From Alphaproteobacteria bacterium (GTDB lineage Bacteria; Pseudomonadota; Alphaproteobacteria; Rhodobacterales; Rhodobacteraceae): a stretch of 14,907 nt of DNA. Below the pieces are notes generated by a model. That model was not told where the DNA came from. It did no database searches and was given only the letters and a program-made list of their open reading frames with translations. Below are positions 7,419-14,064 of this stretch, one piece after another. The position numbers and the translations under genes are program-made. The stretch is taken from the NCBI GenBank assembly GCA_030425945.1, contig JAUHZL010000024.1, forward strand, positions 1 through 14,907. Direction: 5' to 3'. Each line of letters begins with the position of its first letter. The first letter of the stretch is position 1.

Positions 7419-8131
7419 GTTCTTTCCGCGGCGATCCGGTCGAGCAGCGCCGCCAGCGCCTGCGGGTTGGCGAAGAAGGGCGAGTGCGAGGTGTCGAGCC
7501 GGTGCCGCTGCACCACGGGCAGGCGGGCGGCCATGTCGGCCTGGTACTCGGGCGGGATCGTGCGGTCCTCGGCGCAGACGATGTAGTCGCGCGGCAGGGC
7601 CTCGGCGATCTCCAGACCCTCGACCGGGGTCGCCTGCGGCAACACCGCCTGCGCGCAGAGCCGGGGCGCGGCATAGGTCAGGGTCTCCGGCGGACAGTCG
7701 TGGTAGAGCACGTCCGCGATCCGGTCCTGCCGGAAGCGGAAGCTCTGCCCGTCCTCGGCGATGTCGAGCGCGCCCTGCAACGGCTGGCGCGGCCCGGCCT
7801 TCCGCATGTCGACCAGGCTTTTCCCGGCCTCGGGCATGTAGGCGCAGAGGTAGACGAGCCCGGCGATGCGCGACGGGTCCAGCGCGGCGGCGCGGGTGAT
7901 CGGGAAGCCGCCCATCGAATGGCCCACGACCAGGGCCTTGCCCCGGATCGCGGACAGGATCGCCCGCGCGTAGGCGTCGAGCGTGACCTCGCCCAGCGGG
8001 GTCGGGTCGTCGCCGTGCGAGGGCAGGTCGATGGCATGGGCGTCGTGGCCGAGCGCCGCCAGTTCCGGAAGCAGGTCGCGCCAGCACCACGCGCCGTGGC
8101 ACGAGCCGTGGATCAGCAGGATCTCGGTCAT
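7403..8131 (-). CDS. Alpha/beta hydrolase (methylesterase/hydroxynitrile lyase-like)
   Basis: A 242-residue single-domain serine hydrolase. The N-terminus goes directly into the first strand and oxyanion motif LLIHGSCHGAWCW. The nucleophile is S72 in VGHSMGG, the acid D189 in CAEDRTI, and the base H216 in DTSHSPFF. This layout, including the HGxCHGAWCW motif, matches the plant methylesterase, hydroxynitrile lyase and salicylate-binding esterase group, whose bacterial members act on small esters or are uncharacterised. Its ATG overlaps the stop of the PcaD-like gene by four bases (ATGA), so it is translationally coupled and the last gene of the five-gene operon. Its stop codon sits inside the operator-like dyad of the next promoter. 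The substrate is unknown. Confidence 0.88.
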   Translation of the reverse strand: MTEILLIHGSCHGAWCWRDLLPELAALGHDAHAIDLPSHGDDPTPLGEVTLDAYARAILSAIRGKALVVGHSMGGFPITRAAALDPSRIAGLVYLCAYMPEAGKSLVDMRKAGPRQPLQGALDIAEDGQSFRFRQDRIADVLYHDCPPETLTYAAPRLCAQAVLPQATPVEGLEIAEALPRDYIVCAEDRTIPPEYQADMAARLPVVQRHRLDTSHSPFFANPQALAALLDRIAAERTVNQS

Positions 8132-8919
8132 GCGACGTGTCCGATGCGGCGCAGGAACCCGGTCAGCGCGGCGGCATAGGCCTCGGGCCGTTCGACATGG
8201 GGCAGGTGGCCGCCGCCCCGGATCAGCTCGAACTGCGACCCGGGGATCAGGTCCACCGTCTCGCGCACCATGTCGGGCGGCGAGGCGCGATCCTCGGTCC
8301 CGGCGATGCCGAGCGTCGGCAGGCGCAGCCCGCTGGTGGGCGTGAAGAAATCGGTGCCCGCGATGGCCGCACAGCAGCCGAGATACCCCTCCGCCGGGGT
8401 GGCGAGCATCATGTCGCGCCAGTAGGGCAACTGGTCCGAGGCGAGGAAGGCGGGCGAGAACCAGCGTTCCATCACCATGTCCGCGACCCCCGCCATGCCG
8501 TCCGCGCGGATCGCCTCCATGCGCTGGGCCCAGCTTTCCGGCGTGCCCATCTTGGCGGCGGTGTTCGACAGCACGAGGCCCCGGATCAGGTCCAGTCGCT
8601 TCACGGCGAGGCCCTGCGCGATCATCCCGCCGATCGAGAGGCCGACGAAGACCACCTCGCGCCAGCCGAGGTGGTCGAGCAGGCGTTCGGTGTCATGGAT
8701 CAGCCCGCCCATCGAATAGGGCGCGCTCGGCACCGACGAGGCCCCGTGCCCGCGCTTGTCGAAGCGCAGGAGGCGCAGCCCTGCGGGCAGGTGCGGCAGC
8801 AGCGGGTCCCACATCGCGAGGCTGGTGCCCAGCGAGTTGGCGAAGACGACCGGCGCGCCGTCCTCCGGCCCGTCGATGCGGTAGTTCAGCGTCACGTCCC
8901 CGAGATCGAGCATCGGCAT
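8128..8919 (-). CDS. pcaD: 3-oxoadipate enol-lactonase-like alpha/beta hydrolase
   Basis: A 263-residue alpha/beta hydrolase that reads as a member of the PcaD family, which opens 3-oxoadipate enol-lactone in the beta-ketoadipate pathway. The oxyanion region is FANSLGTSLAMWD, the nucleophile S95 is in VGLSIGGM, the acid is D210 in AGTEDRASPP, and the base is H238 in GGGHLPHVERP. Length is normal. A strong ribosome site (GGGGAGGA) lies about seven bases before the ATG at 8919, three bases after the preceding stop. A second in-frame ATG lies two codons downstream. None of the usual partners (pcaC, pcaH, pcaG, pcaB, pcaQ) are nearby, so it may serve a different lactone or ester. The symbol is given by family resemblance only. 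Confidence 0.82.
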   Translation of the reverse strand: MPMLDLGDVTLNYRIDGPEDGAPVVFANSLGTSLAMWDPLLPHLPAGLRLLRFDKRGHGASSVPSAPYSMGGLIHDTERLLDHLGWREVVFVGLSIGGMIAQGLAVKRLDLIRGLVLSNTAAKMGTPESWAQRMEAIRADGMAGVADMVMERWFSPAFLASDQLPYWRDMMLATPAEGYLGCCAAIAGTDFFTPTSGLRLPTLGIAGTEDRASPPDMVRETVDLIPGSQFELIRGGGHLPHVERPEAYAAALTGFLRRIGHVA

Positions 8920-8922
8920 GGA

Positions 8923-9903
8923 TCAGTCCTCCCCGTCGGACAGGATACGCGCGAAGAGGTCCGCGTCCACGTTGCCCCCCGACACCACCGCGATCACCGC
9001 GTCGCCGGTGACGGCCTCGGGCTGGTAGAGCGCGGCGGCGAGCGCCACCGCGCCGCCCGGCTCCGCCACGATCTTCAGCCGGGTGAAGGCGGTGCGCATG
9101 GCGGCTTTCGCCTGCGCTTCGGTCACCACGAGGCCCGGTCCGCAGAGCCGGTGCAGGATCGGGAAGGTGATCTGCCCCGGGCTGGGGGTGATGATGGCGT
9201 CGAAGATGCCGACCGCCGGGCCGGTGTTGGTCTCGATCCGGCCCGAGACGAGCGAGCGCGCGACATCGTCGAAGCCTTCGGGCTCGACCGGGCGGGCGCG
9301 CAGGCCGGGGGCGCGGGCCTCCAGCGCCAGCGCGATGCCGCTGGTCAGACCCCCGCCGCCGCAGCACACCAGCACATCGGCCGCGGTCACCCCGGCCTCG
9401 GCGGCCTGCTCGGCGATCTCCAGCCCGGTGGTGCCCTGCCCGGCGATCACCTGTTCGTTGTCGAAGGGCTTGATCAGGGTCAGCCCGCGCGCCTCGGCCA
9501 GCCCGGCGCCGATAGCATCGCGGTCCTCGCCCCCGGCCCGGTCGTAGAGCACCACCTCGGCCCCGAGCGCGCGGGTGTTGGCGATCTTGAGCGCGGGCGC
9601 ATCGGCGGGCATCACGATCACGGCGGGGACGCCGAAGACCTGCGCGGCCCGGGCGACGCCCTGCGCGTGGTTGCCCGAGGAATAGGCGATCACGCCGCGC
9701 GCGCGGGTCGCCTCGTCCAGTGCCGAGACCGCCGACCAGCCGCCCCGGAACTTGAACGACCCGGTGTGCTGCAGGCACTCGGGCTTCACGAAGACGCGCC
9801 GCCCGGCGATCTCGTCGAGGAACGGCGAGGACAGCAGCGGGGTGCGGCGGACATGGCCGGCGGCCCGGGCGGCGGCGGCCTCGATCATCGCGATGTCGGT
9901 CAT
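8923..9903 (-). CDS. Fold-type II PLP ammonia-lyase (threonine/serine dehydratase or racemase-like)
   Basis: A 326-residue pyridoxal-phosphate enzyme of the threonine dehydratase, serine racemase and threo-3-hydroxyaspartate ammonia-lyase group. Such enzymes eliminate water and ammonia from beta-hydroxy amino acids to give 2-oxo acids. The PLP lysine is K51 in TGSFKFRG, the substrate carboxylate loop is SSGNHAQG (75-82), the phosphate-binding glycines are GGGGLTSG (182-189), and VVSGGNVD lies near the C-terminus. There is no C-terminal ACT regulatory domain, so this is not the biosynthetic IlvA type but a catabolic form or a racemase. Its ATG overlaps the stop of the preceding hydrolase by four bases, with no clear ribosome site of its own, which points to coupled translation. 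Exact substrate undetermined. Confidence 0.9.
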   Translation of the reverse strand: MTDIAMIEAAAARAAGHVRRTPLLSSPFLDEIAGRRVFVKPECLQHTGSFKFRGGWSAVSALDEATRARGVIAYSSGNHAQGVARAAQVFGVPAVIVMPADAPALKIANTRALGAEVVLYDRAGGEDRDAIGAGLAEARGLTLIKPFDNEQVIAGQGTTGLEIAEQAAEAGVTAADVLVCCGGGGLTSGIALALEARAPGLRARPVEPEGFDDVARSLVSGRIETNTGPAVGIFDAIITPSPGQITFPILHRLCGPGLVVTEAQAKAAMRTAFTRLKIVAEPGGAVALAAALYQPEAVTGDAVIAVVSGGNVDADLFARILSDGED

Positions 9904-10718
9904 AGCAGGGCGAGCCAGTCTTTCAGGACGGCCACCGACTCCGGCTCGTCGAGGAAGGGGATATGCGCGCGGTCGGGCACGTCGGTGAACAGCATGTCGG
10001 GGCGGCGGCGGCGCATCTCGGCCACCGTCGCCTCGGTCAGAAGATCCGAGTTCGCGCCCCGGATCAGCGCCAGCGGCACCCCGGCGAGCGCGTCGAAGAA
10101 GGGCCAGAGATCGGGCGCGGCCTGCGGGCCCGCCTCGACCAGCACGTCGCGCAGCTTCGGGTCGTAGGTGATCTGCAAGCCGCGCTCGGTCTCGGTGAAA
10201 TGCTTCGTCACCTCCTCGCGCCAGCGGCTCTCGGAGACGTTCGGGAAGCCCGGGTTGAGCGCGGGCATCGCCGCGATCATCTCGTCATGGGTGCCGAAGC
10301 GCGGGTTGCGCCCGACATAGGCCATGATCACGTCGAGGCCGCTGGTGCCCAGTTCCGGGCCGATGTCGTTCAGGCAGACGCCCAGCATCCGGTGTTTCGC
10401 GACCGGGGCGAGGCCCATCGCGATCAGCCCGCCGCGCGAGGTGCCGAGGATCCCGGCCTTCTCGATCCCGAGGTGGTCGAGCAGCAGCAGCACGTCCTGC
10501 GCCTCGCGCGGGATGGTGTAGCTGCGGTAGTCGGCCCAGGCCGATTGCCCGCGCCCGCGATAGTCCATCCGGATCACCCGGTGCCCGGCGAGGGCCGGCA
10601 TCGCGTAGTCGAAATCGCGGTGGGTGCGGGTCAGGCCCGACAGGCAGAGCACCGGGGTGCCCTCGCCCTCGTCGAGGTAGAAAAGGTCGGTGCCATCGGG
10701 GGCGCTCAGGATCGGCAT
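9900..10718 (-). CDS. Alpha/beta hydrolase
   Basis: A 272-residue serine hydrolase of the alpha/beta fold. The oxyanion region is CLSGLTRTHRDF, the strand-4 motif MDYRGRGQS is typical of the family, the nucleophile is S94 in LGTSRGG, the acid D225 in RGANSDLL, and the base H252 in DRAHIPFLDEPES. The nucleophile is Ser rather than Asp, so it is an esterase, lactonase or C-C hydrolase, not a haloalkane dehalogenase, despite following a haloacid dehalogenase gene. Its start codon shares one base with the dehalogenase stop (TGATG) and its stop overlaps the next start (ATGA), placing it in the middle of a coupled operon. Substrate unknown. Confidence 0.88.
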   Translation of the reverse strand: MPILSAPDGTDLFYLDEGEGTPVLCLSGLTRTHRDFDYAMPALAGHRVIRMDYRGRGQSAWADYRSYTIPREAQDVLLLLDHLGIEKAGILGTSRGGLIAMGLAPVAKHRMLGVCLNDIGPELGTSGLDVIMAYVGRNPRFGTHDEMIAAMPALNPGFPNVSESRWREEVTKHFTETERGLQITYDPKLRDVLVEAGPQAAPDLWPFFDALAGVPLALIRGANSDLLTEATVAEMRRRRPDMLFTDVPDRAHIPFLDEPESVAVLKDWLALL

Positions 10719-11407
10719 CAGGCGCTCGCGGCGAGGTCGGGAATGGATGTCAGGTCGGTCAGCACATGGGCCGGGCGGTGGGGCATCCGGTCGACCGGCT
10801 CGCCCGCCCGGTTCACCCAGACGGTGGTGAAGCCGTAGCCGCTGGCGCCCGCCGCGTCCCAGCCGTTCGACGAGACGAAGAGCACCTCGGCGGGGGCCGT
10901 GCCGCAGGCCTGCCCGACGAGGTCGTAGACCGCCCGCGCGGGCTTGAAGATGCCGACCTGCTCGACGCTGAGGACATGGTCGAGGTAGAGGTCGAGCCCG
11001 GCGCTGTCGACCGCGCCCGCCAGCATGTCGGGCGAGCCGTTCGACAGGATGCCGGTGGTGAACCCGCGCGCCTTGAGCGTGGCCAGCATCTGCGGCACCT
11101 CGGGATAGGCGGCCAGTTCCCAGTAGAGCGCCAGCAGGTCCTCGCGCAGCACCGGGTCGCCGGTCAGCCCGGCGGCCTCCAGCGCCCAGTCGAGCCCGTC
11201 GCGGGTCACGCTCCAGAAATCCGTGTGCTCGCCGGTGATCGCGCGCAGCCAGGTGTATTGCAGCTGCTTCAGCCGCCAGTCGCGGGCGATCTGCGGCCAG
11301 TGCGCGGCGAAGGCCTCGCGGCCGGGTCGCTTCGCCAGTTCGCGGGCGGCCGCCGAGACGTCGAAGAGCGTCCCGTAGGCGTCGAAGATGCAGGTTGTGA
11401 TGGCCAT
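10718..11407 (-). CDS. Type II (S)-2-haloacid dehalogenase
   Basis: A 229-residue HAD-superfamily enzyme matching the L-2-haloacid dehalogenases, which replace the halogen of short (S)-2-haloalkanoic acids with hydroxyl to give (R)-2-hydroxy acids. Residues equivalent to the known catalytic set of L-DEX from Pseudomonas are all present: nucleophile D9 and T13 in FDAYGTLFD, R45 in WRLKQLQY, S122-N123 in LSNGSP, K155 in FKPARAVY with Y161, and S180-N181 and D184 in VSSNGWD. A good ribosome site (GAGGGAG) precedes the ATG by six bases. It is the first gene of the coupled five-gene operon, 46 bases after the exoD-like gene on the same strand. Physiological substrates in this organism could also be non-halogenated, as for many HAD proteins. 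Confidence 0.92.
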   Translation of the reverse strand: MAITTCIFDAYGTLFDVSAAARELAKRPGREAFAAHWPQIARDWRLKQLQYTWLRAITGEHTDFWSVTRDGLDWALEAAGLTGDPVLREDLLALYWELAAYPEVPQMLATLKARGFTTGILSNGSPDMLAGAVDSAGLDLYLDHVLSVEQVGIFKPARAVYDLVGQACGTAPAEVLFVSSNGWDAAGASGYGFTTVWVNRAGEPVDRMPHRPAHVLTDLTSIPDLAASA

Positions 11408-11448
11408 GCGCGCTCCCTCTCTCGCGGGGACTAAAGCATGGGTGCGCG

Positions 11449-11463
11449 GGGGCTTAAAGCCCC
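11449..11463 (-). terminator. Short inverted repeat at the end of the exoD-like gene
   Basis: GGGGCTT-A-AAGCCCC is a perfect inverted repeat that contains the TAA stop of the exoD-like gene. Allowing for a physical loop, it gives a five- to six-pair stem. No T-run follows on the minus strand, so it is a weak or Rho-assisted terminator at best. It could help separate exoD from the dehalogenase operon, whose start is 46 bases further on. Confidence 0.3.
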
Positions 11464-12089
11464 AGCCCGTGCGGGAACATCCGGTCGAAGCCCGCGGCGG
11501 CGAAGGCGATCACGGCGGCGGTCAGCAGGATCGAGAACACCCCGAGCACCAATCCGAAGCCCAGCGTGCGCCCGTCGCGCTTGATCAGCCCGACCGACGA
11601 GATCAGCAGCGAGAAGCCCGGAAACCAGCCTGACAGCGGGATCGGGATGAACTGCACGATGGCGATGATCAGGAGGGCCATGCCAACCAGCCGCTCGGTG
11701 TCCGGCCGGAACAGCCACGCGCCCCGGCGGCGCGTCGTGGCCTCCAGCAGCTTGAAGAGCGGCCTGAGCCGCAGGATCGCGCGGCTGAAGGTGGCGCGCG
11801 AGACCATGCGGCGGCCGATGAAGTCGGGAACCCAGACGGCGTGGTTGCCGAAGGCCATCTGCCCGGTGATCAGCACCAGCGGAATCCCGGTGATCAGCGT
11901 CGCGCCCGGCGGCCAGGGCAGCACGTTGATGATCGCGAACAGCAGCAGGGTCCAGCCGAAGGACCGGTCGCCGAGCTTGTCCACGAGGGCCGCGATGGAG
12001 ACTTCCGAGGCCCCCTGACGTTCGAACACGGCGGCCAGCAAGAGCCGGGACATCGAAGGTCCCTTGGGCCGTCCAGCCTTGTCCGACAT
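11454..12089 (-). CDS. exoD: ExoD family exopolysaccharide-associated membrane protein
   Basis: A 211-residue integral membrane protein of the ExoD family (Pfam exoD). The founding member in Sinorhizobium meliloti affects exopolysaccharide production and nodule invasion, but its biochemical role is unknown. A charged cytoplasmic N-terminus (1-40) with the family-typical ALVDKLGDRSFGWTLLLF (34-51) leads into hydrophobic segments at about 44-58, 65-80, 134-168 and 176-199. NVLPWPPGATLITGIPL and QFIPIPLSGWFPG are characteristic short-loop motifs. The frame is open to 12149, but the ATG at 12089 is chosen because it has a GAGGA site five bases upstream and gives the usual length. It is divergent from the FKBP gene across a 271-base gap. 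Confidence 0.85.
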   Translation of the reverse strand: MSDKAGRPKGPSMSRLLLAAVFERQGASEVSIAALVDKLGDRSFGWTLLLFAIINVLPWPPGATLITGIPLVLITGQMAFGNHAVWVPDFIGRRMVSRATFSRAILRLRPLFKLLEATTRRRGAWLFRPDTERLVGMALLIIAIVQFIPIPLSGWFPGFSLLISSVGLIKRDGRTLGFGLVLGVFSILLTAAVIAFAAAGFDRMFPHGLGL

Positions 12090-12360
12090 GTGGTGTCCTC
12101 GTGCGATGATCGCGGTCCGCGGCGAAGTGATCCGCCGGTGGTACCGCAACCAGATGAACGGCAGATAGCATCCCGGACCGCCTGCAAAAAGAGCAGGGTG
12201 CAGGATCTTTCCGCGACAGGGTGTCAGCCCGCGCGGGCGGGGCGCGGCCCGGCGGGTTTACAGTCCGGCTGCTGCTGGTAGGGTAGGGACCTTCTCCCGG
12301 TGCCACCTGCGCGCGGCGCAGCCACCGAAATTCATCCTTCCTCACATCACGGGTACCCCC
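12090..12360. promoter_or_regulatory. Divergent intergenic region between exoD-like and FKBP genes
   Basis: This 271-base gap must hold the start signals for two divergent genes. For the FKBP gene, TTTACA (12257-12262) and TAGGGT (12279-12284), 16 bases apart, are a possible promoter. For exoD I see no convincing boxes. The region also holds a perfect 12-base palindrome, GCCCGCGCGGGC (12227-12238), and an inverted repeat CCTGCA/TGCAGG (12181-12186 and 12199-12204) that brackets a run of five A. Either could be a protein-binding site. No coding sequence or RNA gene is apparent. Confidence 0.4.
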
Positions 12361-12789
12361 ATGACGCAGGTTACTTCCGGCGACGTCGTTCGCATTCATT
12401 ACACCGGTTCGCTGGCCGACGGCTCGGTGTTCGATACCTCCGAGGGCCGCGAGCCCCTCGAGTTCACCGTCGGCTCGGGCGAGATCATCCCCGGTCTCGA
12501 CAAGGCCATGCCGGGCATGACGGTCGGCGAGGAAAAGACGGTCACGATTCCCTGTGACGAGGCCTATGGCCCGCGTCACGAAGAGGCGCAGCAGGCCGTG
12601 CCGCGCGGCCAGATCCCGCCCGACATCCCGCTGGAGCCGGGGCTGCAGCTGCAGATGCGCGGCCCGGATGGCCAGGCCGTGCCGGTCACCGTGGCCGAGA
12701 TCACCGACGAGGCCGTTGTGCTCGACGCCAATCACCCGCTCGCCGGCAAGGACCTGACCTTCAAGGTCGCGCTGGTCTCGATCGGCTGA
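12361..12789 (+). CDS. FKBP-type peptidyl-prolyl isomerase, SlyD-like
   Basis: A 142-residue cytosolic prolyl isomerase and probable folding helper. The FKBP core is split in the SlyD manner: residues 1-70 hold IHYTGSLADGSVFDTS, the active-site IIPGLDKAMPGM (42-53) and Y69. About 71-118 form the inserted flap domain that gives chaperone activity in SlyD. The chain then returns to the core with DANHPLAGKDLTFKV (122-136), a hallmark of this group. The His- and Cys-rich metal-binding tail of E. coli SlyD is absent. No signal peptide is seen, so it is cytosolic. The ATG at 12361 fits the family start, though its ribosome site is poor (GGGTA only). Confidence 0.94.
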   Translation: MTQVTSGDVVRIHYTGSLADGSVFDTSEGREPLEFTVGSGEIIPGLDKAMPGMTVGEEKTVTIPCDEAYGPRHEEAQQAVPRGQIPPDIPLEPGLQLQMRGPDGQAVPVTVAEITDEAVVLDANHPLAGKDLTFKVALVSIG

Positions 12790-12848
12790 CCTCTGGCCGC
12801 TCGGACGTGCTATCCTTCCGGCGGGACTGCTGCCGGGAGGACCGAGTC

Positions 12849-13232
12849 ATGTCCGAGACCCACGGGACCGTAATCTGGTCCGAACTGATGACCCGCGACG
12901 TCGAGGGGGCCAGGCGCTACTACGCCGACCGTCTCGGCTGGCGCATCGAGGCGATGCCGATGGCGGGCGACGCGGGCGACTACCTGGTCGCCTTCCGCGG
13001 CGACGAGATGGTGGCGGGCCTTGTCGACATGACCGCGATGCCGGGCATGGAGGGGCTGCCGCCGCACTGGTTCACCTACTTCGCCGTGGATGACGTCGAT
13101 GCCGCCGCGGAGGCGACCGCCGCGGCAGGCGGGACGGTGATCCGCCCGCCGTTCGACGTGCCGGGCGTGGGCCGCATCGCGATCCTGCACGATCCGACCG
13201 GGGCCGCAATGGGGCTGATGACGCCGTCCTGA
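12849..13232 (+). CDS. VOC (glyoxalase/bleomycin resistance) family protein
   Basis: A 127-residue single-gene, two-module vicinal-oxygen-chelate protein. The first module starts with VIWSELMTRDVEGARRYYADRLGWR (split here as VIWSELMTRD and RYYADRLGWR), the second with HWFTYFAVDDVDAA and ends with ILHDPTGAAMGLM. These are typical of the Cfp30B-like VOC subgroup, which is mostly uncharacterised. Possible metal ligands include E12 and H73, but I cannot assign a reaction. An in-frame ATG 42 bases upstream is rejected, because the ATG at 12849 has an excellent GGGAGGA site seven bases before it and the standard N-terminus. It follows the FKBP gene by 59 bases and stops six bases from the fabI stop on the other strand. 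Confidence 0.9.
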   Translation: MSETHGTVIWSELMTRDVEGARRYYADRLGWRIEAMPMAGDAGDYLVAFRGDEMVAGLVDMTAMPGMEGLPPHWFTYFAVDDVDAAAEATAAAGGTVIRPPFDVPGVGRIAILHDPTGAAMGLMTPS

Positions 13233-13238
13233 CCGGCC

Positions 13239-14039
13239 TCAGCCCGCCGAGCCGAGATTCTCGACCTGCGGCATCCCGAGGATGTGGTAGCCGCCGTCGA
13301 CGTGGACGATCTCGCCGGTGGTAAAGGCGGCGGCATCCGACAGCAGGTAGACGGCGGTGCCGCCGACTGCTTCCAGCGTCGCGTTCGACCGCAAGGGCGC
13401 GTTCTGCTCGGTGTGCCGGAAGGTGCGACGCGCGCCGCCGATGGCCGCGCCCGCGAGGGTCTTCATCGGGCCCGGCGAGACCGCGTTGACGCGGATGCCG
13501 TCCGGCCCGAGATCGTTGGCGAGGTACCGCGTCGCCGCTTCCAGCGCGGCCTTGGCGACGCCCATCACGTTGTAGAACGGGGTCACCTTGTTCGAGCCCT
13601 GGAAAGTGACGGTCAGCAGGCTGCCGCCCTCCGGCATCAGCGGCCGCGCCCGGCGCGCCACCTCGATGAAGGAATAGCAGGAGATGTCGAGCGAGTTCTT
13701 GAAGTTCGCCCGCGTGGTGTTGAGGAACCGTCCGGTCAGCTCGGTCTTGTCGGAATAGGCGATGGCGTGGACGACGAAATCGAGATGCCCCCACTCGGAC
13801 GCGATCTGCCCGAAGCCCGCGTCGAGCGAGGCGTCGTCGGTCACGTCCATGTCCACCATCAGCCCGCCGCCCACCGACTGCGCCAGCGGCTGGACGCGCT
13901 TGCCGAACGCCTCGCCCTGGTAGGAAAAGGCCAGCTCGGCCCCGGCGGCGGCACAGGCCTTGGCAATGCCCCAGGCGATCGAGCGGTCGTTGGCGACCCC
14001 CATGATCAAACCGCGTTTTCCGCTCAATGCTCCGGTCAT
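13239..14039 (-). CDS. fabI: Enoyl-[acyl-carrier-protein] reductase (NADH), FabI variant
   Basis: A 266-residue short-chain-dehydrogenase-type enzyme that reduces trans-2-enoyl-ACP in the last step of each fatty acid elongation cycle. The cofactor site is GVANDRSIAWGIAKA (14-28). The catalytic pair is Y156 and K163 in FYNVMGVAKAALE. HAIAYSD (91-97) and HVDGG (246-250) are in the expected places, and numbering coincides with E. coli FabI up to about 205. Compared with E. coli, residue 146 is Phe instead of Tyr, 93 is Ala instead of Gly, and 203 is Ala instead of Phe, all near substrate or triclosan. An AGGGTGA-like site precedes the ATG. It lies 25 bases after fabB and is cotranscribed with it, as in the fabA-fabB-fabI clusters of alphaproteobacteria. 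It may be one of two FabI paralogues. Confidence 0.95.
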   Translation of the reverse strand: MTGALSGKRGLIMGVANDRSIAWGIAKACAAAGAELAFSYQGEAFGKRVQPLAQSVGGGLMVDMDVTDDASLDAGFGQIASEWGHLDFVVHAIAYSDKTELTGRFLNTTRANFKNSLDISCYSFIEVARRARPLMPEGGSLLTVTFQGSNKVTPFYNVMGVAKAALEAATRYLANDLGPDGIRVNAVSPGPMKTLAGAAIGGARRTFRHTEQNAPLRSNATLEAVGGTAVYLLSDAAAFTTGEIVHVDGGYHILGMPQVENLGSAG

Positions 14040-14064
14040 GGGATCACCCTGTGAGACTGCCGCT

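Noticed and set aside
8137..10167. 676-codon plus-strand open frame
   Set aside because: It runs opposite three genes with full catalytic motifs (PcaD-like, ammonia-lyase, hydrolase). The composition is His/Arg/Gly-rich low-information sequence and there is no supporting ribosome site.
9900..10718. Haloalkane or fluoroacetate dehalogenase, suggested by the neighbouring haloacid dehalogenase
   Set aside because: Those enzymes use an Asp nucleophile. This protein has Ser94 in GTSRGG, so an ester, lactone or C-C hydrolase is more likely.
11431..12735. 434-codon minus-strand frame spanning exoD, the intergenic gap and part of the FKBP gene
   Set aside because: It crosses a divergent junction, has no domain, and conflicts with two well-supported genes in other frames.
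12818..12836. CCGGC/GCCGG stem between the FKBP and VOC genes as a terminator
   Set aside because: Only five pairs with a nine-base loop, no T-run, and it overlaps the ribosome site region of the VOC gene; chance pairing in GC-rich DNA is the simpler explanation.
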